Shown here: positions 9,383-21,085 of the stretch, piece by piece
How the letters are laid out: every line of letters begins with the position of its first letter
Position numbering within the stretch: the first letter of the stretch is position 1
Assembly (NCBI GenBank): GCA_030765055.1
Contig: CM060953.1
Location: 182,407,043-182,471,042, forward strand
DNA from: Mantis religiosa
Lineage: Eukaryota; Arthropoda; Insecta; Mantodea; Mantidae
Reading direction: 5' to 3'
Length of the DNA: 64,000 nt
The notes under the pieces: model-generated
Seen by the model: only the letters and a program-made list of their open reading frames with translations
What the model was told of the DNA's origin: nothing
The model's database searches: none
Translations under genes and position numbers: made by a program

Positions 9383-10619
9383 ATTCCATCAGTCAGTAAA
9401 AATGGGAGCCGAAGGGAAGGTGAAGTGAATGCACCATAGCTCGGTCGCAGTAGAAGCTTACTACATTACCGGCCGTAGTTCCCAAGGTAGCCGGGGTCTA
9501 AAGGATCAGGAAAGAGCGCCCTATGCGGCATCAAAGTTTACCACGGAGTTGAGCATCTGGTATTAATCTGTGGAATGCATGCACAGATGCAAACAAAATG
9601 GTGTTGCAATTATACTAAAGGTGCAAAATATTTACTATATACAAGAGAAGTGACGCCATTTATTAAAAATGAACCTCGAACCAGTTACGATCAAAATGCA
9701 TGCGTTCTGTTACGGTTTGTAACACAAGTTCGCAATCGACTTCCAAACTGCAATCACAAAATGTAATGTTTCTATTAATATCAACTCTCTTCTTGATTGA
9801 TTGTGTACCAGATTTTGTTTGTCAAAGTCATTCTCAATCAGAGAAACCTGCGTAGTAAATATACTTCCTAATCTTTTGTTTTGAATTGCCTATTTCACAT
9901 GGGTAGCACTTGAAATTTCCAAATGCAGCAGTTCAGGTTCTGTTGGTAGTACAAACTTTGTTAATTACACAAAACAGTATTTCTTTTTCAAGTATATACT
10001 ATAGTTTCATTAAAATTTTTCAGCAGCTATTAAAGAAACTAGTGAAGTCTCTTATTAACAGCAAACTGGACCCACAAGAGTTCTTGAGATTACCTTTGCC
10101 ATCAAAATATTCAATTTACCTTTCAGCAAACAGGTTATTTATATCATAAAATGTCATTCTAAGAATATAGATGTTCAATGGAGGAGATAAACTTGCGAAG
10201 AAAGAAACAAATGACTCGAGCATAAAATTTAATATGTTTAACAGTAGTACCAACTTATAGACCAAGGCTAAAGTTTATGGGAATTTTGAACGGTTCCTAC
10301 GATGTAGTGCAACATTTCTGTTATAAAGGGACAGATACTTGCGATTTCTACTATGTAAGTATTAAAAGTATTACATTACACTCAAAATTGATATTGTTTT
10401 TAGTATTTATATACTATGTTTGAAGATCAGCCGAATCAAAACAGAACCATGTTTAGAAAAGGGACAGCGTGTTTGTGTTTGACCAACTTAAGTCAAATTA
10501 ACAACTCAGTTGAATGTCAACTGGTATTTAAATTCAGTGTGTCCAAAGGGGTGAACGAAGATTAGAAAAAAGAGAACAACGCCACCCTTTACAAGAAACA
10601 TCCTGAAATATTTATTTAC

Positions 10620-10653
10620 TGAAAGTACATCTATTTTTATTAAAACGCAAATA
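10620..10653. other. Left flank of the plus mariner insertion
   Basis: GAAAGTACATCTATTTTTAT to CAAATA matches the flank in units 6 and 7. Unit 4 (about 30925-30965) carries the corresponding diverged sequence without a mariner (CTCTTATTATTAAAAGACTT), acting as an empty site for comparison. Confidence 0.6.
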
Positions 10654-11576
10654 AGAGGGCTGTTCAATAAAGAACAATCATAATCTTTTAGGTTCATAAT
10701 TTTTCGCACTAATATTCAATCTTATTATAATCTGATAGCTTAATATGAAATAAACACGCCGTAGTAGTTTCATTGTTGGCACTCCTGGTTCCCGCCTGTG
10801 ATAACCAGTCAAGTGCAGACATGTTTAGTATCGCCTACCGCTGCAATGGAGGTAACATGCAGTTAAAGTTGATGTTAGAGGAAGATCCGCAGCTTCTTTC
10901 AAACGTAATCACTGCTGATAAAACTTGGCTACATCATTTTGATCCTGAGAGCAAACACCAACGCTCAGTGTGAGAATCTCCTTCATCACCAACCCCCAAA
11001 AAGCAAAAGTGATTGTTTCTGCTGGAAAAGTTATGATCACCTCATTCTTTGATTTTAATGGAATGCTTTATCAGCATGTTGTACCTGCACACATATCAGT
11101 AACTGCACAATACTACACGGATGTCCTGAAAATTTTGTTAGTCCATTTCAGGCGCAAAAGATCACATTTCCTTTAAGCAGGCTGAGTGCTGCATTACGGC
11201 AATGCGCGGCAGCATATTGCCAACGTTGTTGCTGAAGATCTTGCGAAACTCAACGTGAAGTACATCCCTCACCCTCCCTATAGTCCGGATTTAGCTCCAT
11301 GTAACATTTTTCTATTACTTAACTTGAAGGAACATCTTTTTGTGAGGCATTATCCATCATCAGAAGCAGTGGTGAAGGCTGCGGAGGCGATTTTGAAGCA
11401 TCTCTCAAAACTGGTTTCCAGCATGTCTTTGAAGACTGGCAGAAACGCTGGGACAAGTGCATCACATTCAGGGGAGGCTATTTCGAGAAGAACCGTCAAA
11501 ATTATGAGGATGAGTAAAGGTGCGTTGTCCAAAAAAAAAAAAAAAATTGTGATCATTCTTTATTGAACAGCCCTCG
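10654..11576 (+). mobile_element. Mariner, plus strand, internally deleted (unit 1)
   Basis: The element is 923 bp with inverted termini. Transposase pieces lie in separate frames: VITADKTWLHHFDPESK (first catalytic Asp region), LHYGNARQHIANV (second Asp replaced by Gly), and YSPDLAPCNIFLLL (third Asp replaced by Asn). The N-terminal DNA-binding part is absent, the frame is broken, and a 16-nt A run lies near the 3' end. Left TA is present and right TA has decayed. Confidence 0.9.
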
Positions 11577-12854
11577 TTTAAGGTTCTTTCAATGTAAATG
11601 AAATTCATGTCTTGAATTGTCTGGAAATTTCTTAAGTATATTCATTCTGATAACTTCTGTATAATTAGTAAACGTAAGAGATAGACAACAATGTAACTGT
11701 CGTCAGTTAAAACTTACATTATACGTCGCTTGTTTGTGAAGTTAAACACATGAAAAATATTCCTGTGTTTTGTTTGAATTTTCCAACACGTTACTTAAAT
11801 GAAAAGTCCTTATTGTAAAGTCAACACATATCAACGAGTTTTTTAAACGTTTTACTATCATTTAAATATTCATATCTCCCTTGAAGCTATCAGAAAATAA
11901 ATATTAAATACAAGCGTAGTAAGAATACATTATCTAAGAGTGGAAATACCATCAGGGGATTCTACATCTTCACCATTAAATAAACGAGACAAAATAAGAA
12001 GGTATGACTGTCCAGGGTTCTTATTCAGCACACATCAGTGATTAAAGTAGTGTCAACAGAAATCCACGTTTTCAGTTCTGATGACAATAAAGACGTTACC
12101 GGTGACATGACTAACTTATGTACATGCAACTGACTTAGAAGTTCCTAAGATTTTCCTTTCTCATTCTCAAACTTTTAAAACTAGCCATTGCCTTGTTGTA
12201 CATTGGAACAGGTGCACTTTAGATTTGTTTTAATAAACATTTACCATGGCGGCAGTTAACAGTTTGTGTATTTCATATGGCGAAAAAGCGAGCCACTGGA
12301 CAAACATAAGAGTAACAATTTATAGGATTGACAACAATGGGTGAGAACCACAATAATAATACTTGCAATATTTCTTATTTTTCTTGTTATGTAAAGACAA
12401 TGGATTTAAATGATAATGTATAATAGTAAAACCATTAATTATTAATTATGGTACCAAACACGTATTCAAATATGTAATTTGAAACTTTGGAATAAGGGCC
12501 CAATAAGTGTAGTTGGTCGATATTTTACCTTTTTGATGACTATATATACAGGAAAACAACACGTAATTACATAAATTTCTGACTCTAGTCATCACATGGC
12601 AACGGTTTCTGTTATTTTTAGACTATGAAGCAAATGTTCCACATTTCGCTTAAATCTGCAAGAAAATAAAAAGGGATATCTCAGTGTTTGTAAGTAGATA
12701 ATAATTCGAGAGTAGAGAAAGCCATGAGAGTTCAAAGTGGTAACAATACGGTATAAAACCACTCCAAACTTGCAATTGTGTTTCAAAACCGAAGACACTA
12801 ACAAGTCTGAAGTGTAGCATTTGCTTTTCCAATAAATTGAGGAAAGAATTATGC

Positions 12855-12878
12855 CGGGATAGCCCCAAGGGCATCCCG
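12855..12878. repeat. Subunit c hairpin (unit 1)
   Basis: CGGGATAGCCC pairs with GGGCATCCCG, loop CAA. It is present at the same place in subunit c of units 2, 3, 5 and 6. In units 4 and 5a the right arm is altered (GGGTCTCCCG). Confidence 0.55.
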
Positions 12879-13662
12879 ATTCCAAAAATTGTCAAGAAGT
12901 AAGCCCAATCGAAAGTGCAATGATTGAGCTCTATGGGGCACCTCATACACATAATGTTACACAAACTTCAACTCTCTTAAAGCAGTACTTGAAGACTTGT
13001 GTTTCACCCGTCAAGACAACGAAGTATCTACAAAGTGTAAACTTCTCGTAAAAAACAAATACCACTCATTTTATACATTGCACTTTGTCCTGCAGTTTAT
13101 GAATTTACAATTATTTGGCAAATTTTACCAGAGATATTATCGGGAAACCAATTACATTTCCGAAATTATACATTTCCTATGCTGCCATCTATCCACTTCC
13201 TCTTAAGTTCGGGAACAAGACTGCCATCTTTAATAACTAGCGCCAAAATGTACCTTATAGGGCACATCTGGAACTCATTGGAATTGCCCTAATGCTCTGT
13301 AATATGTATCAGATAAATCTAACAGAGGTAAAAGTTAAGTAGTTGTCGCATTCCTCCCAGTAACAGCGAAATACTAACCTTCATCTAAACGATCCAAACG
13401 TCTCACACTTACAAACTCGAGTAGTACTGTCCAGTCAGAATCAAGATAACTATCGCATTATTCGATGTAGCTAAAAGAAAATAAATGATATCATAATATC
13501 AGAGAATGTTTATCTAGGTTAATATGTAATTGTACTCATATAAATAAACATTTCTAAAATGATTTTGTACAAACTCATAGACCTGCAACATATAGACTAT
13601 AAATAAAATCTTGTCAGTTAAATCACACATTAAATGTTACTTTTTGGTGAAGTTAACCATTA

Positions 13663-13896
13663 ACAGGTAGGGAAAAGGGAATATGTGAGTTGTGTGATGG
13701 AAACGAAAGCATAGAACACTATGTAACGGAATGCGAGGAGGTTGCAATGTGTAGAAAAAAGGTTTGGGAGGAAAAATTAGAGAAAGTAGAGAAGAGGATA
13801 GTGGCTATAAAAATGTTAACGGGAAAGAAGGAAAAGAAGGTAAGAAGTATTGGTGAGTTCTTACGGAAACTAAAAAGAAATGCGGCGGAAATGTAA
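13663..13896 (+). pseudogene. Non-LTR retrotransposon ORF2 C-terminus fragment (unit 1)
   Basis: The frame reads GICELCDGNESIEHYVTEC, a CX2CX7HX4C zinc-knuckle motif like those at the C-terminus of non-LTR retrotransposon ORF2 proteins, followed by a Lys/Glu-rich helix (KKVWEEKLEKVEKR) and a stop at 13896. A 3' UTR follows to about 14101, ending AATAAATAATTCAATTC. The 5' remainder (endonuclease, RT) is absent. It is not from the Jockey family in this window, whose ORF2 lacks this motif. The clade is undetermined. Confidence 0.7.
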
Positions 13897-14216
13897 AGAA
13901 TATAATAAAGGAAGGTGAGGGGGAAGAATGCAACTAATTAAGTAACAAGGAGACATGGACGTTAAGAGCTACCTGGCAGAGCAGAAGTCCGGGTGTCGTG
14001 TAAGACAAGCTAGCGAAAAGGTAAAGACAAATAAACGTAGCCTATAGTTGTAAATTGGAAAATTTTGGAATATCCACAATAAATAATTCAATTCTATTCA
14101 AAAATATTCATGCGCTTTGTTTGAATTTTCAAACAAGTTCGTCAAATCAAATGAAAATTAGCTATTGTAAGGTCATCACATAGCAACGAGTTCTTAAACT
14201 TTTGACTATCAACACA

Positions 14217-14284
14217 CCGAGTTCGTATTCCGAGAGGCTGCGTACACATTCGTGGGTGGGGTACGAGACACTGAGATACATCGG
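14217..14284 (+). pseudogene. Gypsy gag remnant, ~68 bp (unit 1)
   Basis: CCGAGTTCGTATTCCGAGAG and the sequence to CATCGG match, on the opposite strand, the gag fragment at about 56770-56830. In the gag frame it reads PEFVFREA followed by VRDTEI-like residues. The start coincides with a sharp departure from the unit 6 sequence after GACTATCA. Confidence 0.65.
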
Positions 14285-14407
14285 AGCTGATATCGCTGCT
14301 GTTTTGTTTGGCTCTGCGTGGATTCTACACGGGTGGATTCATGCACAGTGATATCAGCTCTCTTTCCTGCATTTCTGAGGTAATGTAGCTAGTAGACGTG
14401 GTGTACC

Positions 14408-15705
14408 TGCGGCACATGACCAGAACTTCTCTGTAAGAGGTTGCCAGGATAGAGAGTGTTGTCCTACGGTAAATCAAGGGAGAAGCCCCGGCAACTGGCA
14501 GATGAAGATAGCGGTAACTGTACGCTGGAAGGCCGGTTGTGTCTGTGGGCTCGCAGCTGAAGTATACAGCGACTGGACATTTGGAAGTTCGGGAGCACGC
14601 GTGGCAGTGACTTGTAAAACTGATTTTAAAAATCTCATTCTTACCGTCTGTAAGCTGCTTATATAGTGACTTTGTGGGTTCGTAGATTTAAAAGTCCAGC
14701 TTGCAGAAATTCAACATGATCTTTATTTCCGTAGAAACACACTTTGGTGACCCCTACAGTTGCAGAGTTACGTCACATACACAATTGCAAACATAAAGTT
14801 CGACTGCCACACCCACAAACAAACACTCTTGGTGAGTCGCGGCTTCCTTAAACACCTCTACTCATATTACTAGATATTTATGGAATATTCTGTAACAAAC
14901 AAGAGATCGAAACTTCTAGTCAGCTATCTGTCTACCTGTTTCGGCAAGCTTTCATCTCCGCAGTGCACTATCTGTCCCTTATCTCTCCGCACGAAACTCT
15001 TTGTGCGCATCACTGCCAGTTGCGACATCTTTGCTTGTCACTGTCCAAATGTCGCTACAGTGTATAATGGCTCGAAATTAAACTATTCCAAGCCGGTAAG
15101 TATTGTTTGTGCAAAGAATAGACATTTGTAGCAAGGTAGATAAAAAGCATTTGCTTCTCCAATGTTTTGAGAAGAATTTATGCTGGGATAGCACGAACGT
15201 TACCCCGAGTTCCAAAAATGAGTTGTCAAACATCTGAAGGTAAGCTCAATCGAAGTGCATCGATTGAGCAACACTTCAACTATGACAAACTTCTCACATT
15301 TCATCACAAACTTCAGCTGTCTTAAAACACTACTTGAAGACTTTTGTTTCACCCCAGGCGTCCCTTCTCAGACCTATGTATGGTCAGTACCAGGTTACGT
15401 CACTCTCGCTGCATGCCTCCTGCCAGCAGTCATCCAGAACATGCTCTGGGGATGTTCCGAAATCTCGTGTGTTCTGTAGAGTTCCTACGGCCTAACGAAT
15501 TGCCTATTTTACACGTGTAGCGCTTGACACTTCCAAATACACTCATTCACGTTCTATTGGTGGTACGCAATTTGTTACTTAAGGAAGACAGAACTTGTTA
15601 TTCAAGTGTATACTATATTTGCATTAAAATGTGGCAACGAGTTAGTTTTGCGTGGTTTAAGAGTAAGTCAGAGCGGCGGATCAAGTGAGTGGGTCTGACA
15701 AAGCA
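14408..15705 (+). repeat. Subunit a backbone (reference copy)
   Basis: This holds the head block and a short block with an imperfect hairpin (GGGATAGCAC...), then the phrase GAAGACTTTTGTTTCACCC that subunits b and c also carry. The end (AAGTGTATACTATATTTTCATTAAAATG) is a diverged relative of a subunit b segment (AAGTATATACTATAG...). No protein family is recognisable in any frame. Confidence 0.7.
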
Positions 15706-16357
15706 CGAGGCTGTTCAATAAAGAATGATCACAACTATTTTGACAACGTACCTTAACTCATCCTCATAATTTTGATGGTCCTTCTCAAAATACTCTTCCC
15801 TGAATGCGATGCACTTGTCCCAGCGTTTCTGCCAGTCTTCAAAGACATGCTGGAAACCATTTTTGAGAGATCCTTCAAAATTGCCTCCGCAGCCTTCACC
15901 ACTGCTTCTGATGATGGATAATGCCTCCCAGAAAGGCATTTCTCCCTATAGTCCGTATTTAGCCTCATGTGACGTTGATTTTTGGAAGATATTCAGCAAC
16001 ATTGGCAATATGCAGCTGGGGTTGGTGATGAAGGAGATTTCCACACTGAGCTCTGCTGTTTGCTCTCAGGATCTAAATGATGTAGCCAAGTTTGATCAGC
16101 AGTGATTACGTTTGAAAGAAACTCCGGATGTTCCTCTATCATCGACTTTAACTACGTGTTACCTCCATTGCGGTAGGCGATGCTGAAGATGTCTGAACTT
16201 GCCTGGTTCTCACAGGCGGGAACCAGGAGTACCAACAATGAAACTACTACGGCGTGTTTGTTTCACATTAAGCTAACAGAATATAATAAGGTTGAATTTT
16301 ATTGCGGAAAACTATGACCGTAAAAAATTATGATCATTCTTTATTGAACAGCCCTTG
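15706..16357 (-). mobile_element. Mariner, minus strand, internally deleted (unit 2)
   Basis: This is the unit 2 counterpart of 1288-1940, with the same two internal deletions and the same end points. The C-terminal stretch around 15753-15968 still reads SSEAVVKAAEAILKDLSK. Coding capacity is lost. Confidence 0.85.
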
Positions 16358-19300
16358 TATATCTCTCTCTGTGAGTTAGCGTGCGTTTCTGGTGCGACAA
16401 AGACCACTCAGCAAAACCCGACTAAATAACGAGTGCACTTTTTTTAAATATCCCCTGTCCATGCATGTAGCCCAGCTCAGCACCTGCATGGGGAGACGAT
16501 ATACATCCAAGGATGATCGTCACCAGGAGCAAAGGATGGGGAGCCACCTCTTTAACAACCTGATAGCCGCATGTAATCTGTTTCTCACTGTCGAAAATTA
16601 CACGCACTCCAAGTTTTAGAAAACAAAAACAGGCAGTTACAATAGGTTTAGAATAAAGGTCATTGCTTCTTCAATAAAGTGAGTAAGAATTTATGCCGGG
16701 ATAGCCCTGAGGGCATCCGGAGTCCAAAAATTATGAAACCTGCTACTACTCAGGTGAGCCTAATCGAAGTGCAATGATTTAGCATCACCTACTAGAGTAA
16801 GTGCAAACGCTTCTTAAGCTTCGATATTCAACTCTCTTAAAGCACTAATTGAAGACTTTTGTTTCACCCATGAAATTAACAATAACTCCCTAAAGTATAA
16901 AAACCTCGTTATAACAAGTACTACCATTTTATTCCATTGCATATTATATTGCTCTTGAGAAATTTACTATTATTTGGCAAATATTACCGGATGTATCAAC
17001 AGAAAACGAAATATATTTCTAAAACTGTACAATGTTACCCATGCTGCCATCTATGTATTTCCTCTCAAGTTCAGGAACAACACGCCATCTGTAACAACTA
17101 GCGCCAAAATGTATCCTACAGAGTGCATCTACAACTACCACATTCATATGAATGATATGCATAGAATGGTTCCATCACCTTCACTTCTAAACTAAAACTA
17201 CAAACAGCATTAGTAGTTCATAGTGTAATCTTTCATTGAGTTATTTATTTGACACACATTCAGTTGTATGTCATGGACTGAGAGGTTTACATTATACAGA
17301 TGGCTCCATTTTCCATCTTAGTCATAAAGTACATTGCTTAAAGTATTATCAAGTTAAAGCAAGCCATTTATCCAAACAATTGCTGTACACATTAAGCAAA
17401 TTATACTTCACAGTCAAATAACTACATGAAATAATCTCTTATTCGAAGATACACTGTGCATTAAATTTTATTTTTAAAACTGCACATTTTCTTCTTAAGC
17501 ATTCATTACTGTGCATATGCATGCCATCGAAGCATTTAAAAATTCAACGCTGTAATATTCTTGTGTTGTGAAGACAGAGTTAAGCTTAGGACAATTTTAA
17601 ATGAATGATACAGCTTTAATGTAATTATTATTTTTCATAATTTATTCTGCACTTGTGAATGTTAATTCAACCAAAGTGATTAGAAGTATATAAAATAGTG
17701 CCATTTATGAAATTTATGTCACCAGTTGCTAATACTGACTTCTGTACTAATTTCACATTATTAATCTTATATGAATCGATCACAAACTTCAGGTTTCTCT
17801 CTGAATATACTTTTGTATACTTGTGCTGAAAATAATGTATGTACTATTGAGCTTTTAAAATTCTTATTAAATATAACCATTAACAGAGCTGCTTTGTTGT
17901 CATTTTAAAGAAATACTGCTATTTTTTGTACATAGTTGTTGGTATCAATTCAAATTTATATACATATTTCTTTAGGGTTTTTTCTCACTGTTATACCAGG
18001 GAATTTTTCAACATTCTGTGTACAAAGAAATTGCATTACACATAACATTATGGTATCCTTTCCTGTTTTCCTGTATCTACAGAATCATTATTTTAGAGTT
18101 AAGTTATCTTTATTTTAAGTATTACACTAAGAAGCTTGAGGGAAAGGGAATACAGATTCTTGTATAATCTCAACAGCATCTTAAGTGACCTCAGTCTCTC
18201 GTTTTTTAAATTTTAATTGCTTTTAAAGACAAAATTATCAATTTGCAACAGGAATAAGGATATAATTCTTTGTGGAAGTCAATTATTCATATTTAACAGG
18301 AAAAGTTCAAGTGGATTCTTGTTATTTTTTCACAAATTGGACAACTTATTTCGAAGTCACATTTCGCACATTGATGAATAGTTTACCGCACATTTCCTCA
18401 CGTATTTGACGCGTATTATGCTAATATGCGATAGTTGAAATGCGCGTAAACTATTCATGTGTGGCGAGATGTGATTTCGAAAGAAGTTGCATACTATCCT
18501 GTAGATTCTATCAGTCGCTGCACACGGGCAGAGGGGAGGGTAGGGGAAGCGACTGCACCATAGCTCGGTCGCAATAGAAGCTTACTACATTACCAGCCGT
18601 AGTTCCCAAGGTCGCCGGGATCTAAAGGATCAGGAAAGAGCGCCATATGCGGCTTCAAAGTTTACCACGGAGTTGAGCATCTGGTATTAATCTGTGGAAT
18701 GCATGCACAGATGCAAACAAAGTGGTGTTGCAGTTATATTAAAGGTGCAAAATATTTATTATATAAAAAAGAAGTGACGCCATTTATTACAAATGAACCT
18801 CGAACTAGTTAAGGTCAAAATGCATGCGTTCTGTTACGGTTTGTAACACAAGTCCGCAATCGACTTCCAAACTGCAATCACAAAAGGTATATGTACAACT
18901 CGCCCTTGTTTCTATTAATATCAATTCTCATCTTGATTGATTGTGTACCAGATTTGGTTTGTCAAAATCATTTTCAATCAGAGAAACCTGCGTAGTAAAT
19001 ATACTTCCAAATCTTTTGTTTTGAATTGCCTATTTCACATGGGTAGCACTTGAAATTTCCAAATGCAGCAGTTCAAGTTCTGTTGGTAGTACAAACTTTG
19101 TTAATTACACAAAACAGTATTTCTTTTTCAAGTATATACTATAGTTTCCTTAAAAGTTGTCAGCAGCTATTAAAGAAACTAGTGAAGTCTCTTATTAACA
19201 GCAAACTGGTCCCACAAAAGTACTTGGGATTACCTTTACTATCAAAGAATTCAATTTACCTTTCAGCAAACAGGTTATTTATATCATAAAATATCAGTCT

Positions 19301-19783
19301 AAGGATATAGATGTTCAGTGGAGGAGATAAACTTGCGTACATTTGCGAAGAAAGAAACATATGACTCGACCATAGAATTTAATATGTTTAACAGTGGTAC
19401 CAACTTATAGACCAAGGCTAAAGTTTATGGGAATTTTGAACGGTTCCTACGATGTTGTGCAACATTTCTGTTATAAAGTGACAGATACTTGCGATTTCTA
19501 CTATGTAAGTATTAAAAGTATTACATTACACTCAAAATTGATATTGTTTTTAGTATTTATATACTATGTTTGAAGATCAGCCGAATCAAAGCAAAACCAT
19601 GTTTAGAAAAGGGACAGCGTGTTTGTGTTTGACCAACTTAAGTCAAATTAACAACTCAGTTGAATGTCAACTGGTATTTAAATTCAGTGTGTCCAAAGGT
19701 GTGAACGAAGATCAGAAAAAAAAGACCAACGCCACCCTTTACAAGAAACATTCTGAAATATTTATTTACTGAAAGTACCTCTA
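16358..19783 (+). repeat. Subunit b backbone (reference copy)
   Basis: This is 3.4 kb of AT-rich sequence between the two opposed mariners. It begins with a hairpin and the shared GACTTTTGTTTCACCC phrase, then a block ending GCGCCAAAATGTA that subunit c also has. It contains the foldback palindrome (about 18341-18490). No gene is visible and frames are short. Confidence 0.7.
18341..18490. repeat. Foldback palindrome (unit 2)
   Basis: Same structure as in unit 1. The right arm ends TCGAAAGAAGTTG, which restores pairing with the left-arm TTTCGAAG, whereas unit 1 has TCTAAAGAAG. Confidence 0.75.
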
Positions 19784-20700
19784 CGAGGGCTGTTCAATAA
19801 AGAATAATCATAATTTTTTACGTTCATAACTTTTCGCACTAATATTCAATCTTATTATATTCTGATAGCTTAATATGAAATAAACACGCCGTAGTAGTTT
19901 CATTGTTGGTACTCCTGGTTCCCGCCTGTGATAACCAGTCAAGTGCAGACATGTTTAGTATCGCCTACCGCTGCAATGGAGGTAACATGCAGTTAAAGTT
20001 GATGTTAGAGGAAGATCCGCTGCTTCTTTCAAACGTAATCACTGCTGATGAAACTTGGCTACATCATTTTGATCCTGAGAGCAAACAGCAACGCTCAGTG
20101 TGAGAATCTCCTTCATCACCAACCCCCAAAAAGCAAAAGTGATTGTTTCTGCTGGAAAAGCTATGGTCATCTCATTCTTTGATATTAATGGAATGGTTTA
20201 TCAGCATGTTGTACCTGCACACATATCAGTAACTGCACAATACTACACGGATGTCCTGAAAATTTTGTTAGTCCATTTCAGGCGCAAAAGATCACATTTC
20301 CTTTAAGCAGGCTGAGTGCTGCATTACGGCAATGCGCGGCAGCATATTGCCAACGTTGTTGCTGAAGATCTTGCGAAACTCAACGTGAAGTACATCCCTC
20401 ACCCTCCCTATAGTCCGGATTTAGCTCCATGTAACATTTTTCTATTACTTAACTTGAAGGAACATCTTTTTGTGAGGCATTATCCATCATCAGAAGCAGT
20501 GGTGAAGGCTGCGGAGGCGATTTTGAAGCATCTCTCAAAAATTGTTTCCAGCATGTCTTTGAAGACTGGCAGAAACGCTGGGACAAGTGCATCATATTCA
20601 GGGGAGGCTATTTCGAGAAGAACCGTCAAAATTATGAGGATGAGTAAAGGTGCGTTGTCCAAAAAAAAAATTGTGATCATTCTTTATTGAACAGCCCTCG
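19784..20700 (+). mobile_element. Mariner, plus strand, internally deleted (unit 2)
   Basis: The element is 917 bp with intact CGAGGGCTGTTCAATAAAGA termini. VITADETWLHHFDPESK keeps the first Asp. LHYGNARQH and APCNIF have lost the second and third. Its left flank lacks a 20 bp piece (ATTTTTATTAAAACGCAAAT) present in units 1, 6 and 7, a loss shared with unit 5. Confidence 0.9.
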
Positions 20701-20891
20701 TTTAAGGTTCTTTCAATGTAAATGAAATTCATGTCTTGAATTGTCTGGAAATTTCTTAAGTATATTCATTCTGATAACTTCTGTATAATTAGTAAACGTA
20801 AGAGATAGACAACAATGTAACTGTCGTCAGTTAAAACTTACATTATACGTCGCTTCTTTGTGAAGTTAAACACATGAAAAATATTCCTGTG

Positions 20892-21085
20892 TGTAGTGTA
20901 GTGTTTAACGCCCACTTTTACTACATACGGCACCGCAGGCGATGACACTGATGATGCATGAGATGAAGATGGAGCACCGGTGGAATGAGATGGCGGGGGA
21001 AACCGGAGATCCCGGAGAAAACCCGCCCCAACGCCGTGTTGTCCACCACAAATCTCACTTTGCGGTCGCCTGGGATCGAACCCGC
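20892..21085 (-). mobile_element. SINE (194 bp) with 12 bp target duplication (unit 2)
   Basis: Flanked by AATATTCCTGTG at 20880-20891 and 21086-21097. On the minus strand it begins GCGGGTTCGATCCCAGGCG, which matches a Pol III B box (GGTTCGANNCC), has a GC-rich body, and ends in short ACACT repeats. No A box lies upstream, so the copy is probably 5' truncated. The body motif GTTTTCTCCGGGATCTCCGG resembles a motif I recall from other animal SINEs. That resemblance is from memory. Confidence 0.8.

Larger units (their letters stand above)
1..14407 (+). repeat. Tandem array unit 1, interrupted by Jockey
   Basis: The unit begins at the anchor block GCGGCACATGACCAGAACTT and ends where that block recurs. 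Removing the 5.3 kb Jockey insertion and one target-site copy leaves about 9.09 kb, close to the 9.32 kb of unit 2. Order of parts: head block (1-1287), minus mariner (1288-1940), subunit b (1941-10653, split by Jockey), plus mariner (10654-11576), and subunit c (11577-14407). It lacks the SINE found in units 2, 3 and 6. Short ORFs outside the mobile elements recur only because the DNA recurs, and they show no recognisable domain. Confidence 0.9.

Noticed and set aside
21070..21085. tRNA gene suggested by GGTTCGATCCC on the minus strand
   Set aside because: Only the B box is present, with no A box or cloverleaf, and flanking target duplications show that it is a SINE.
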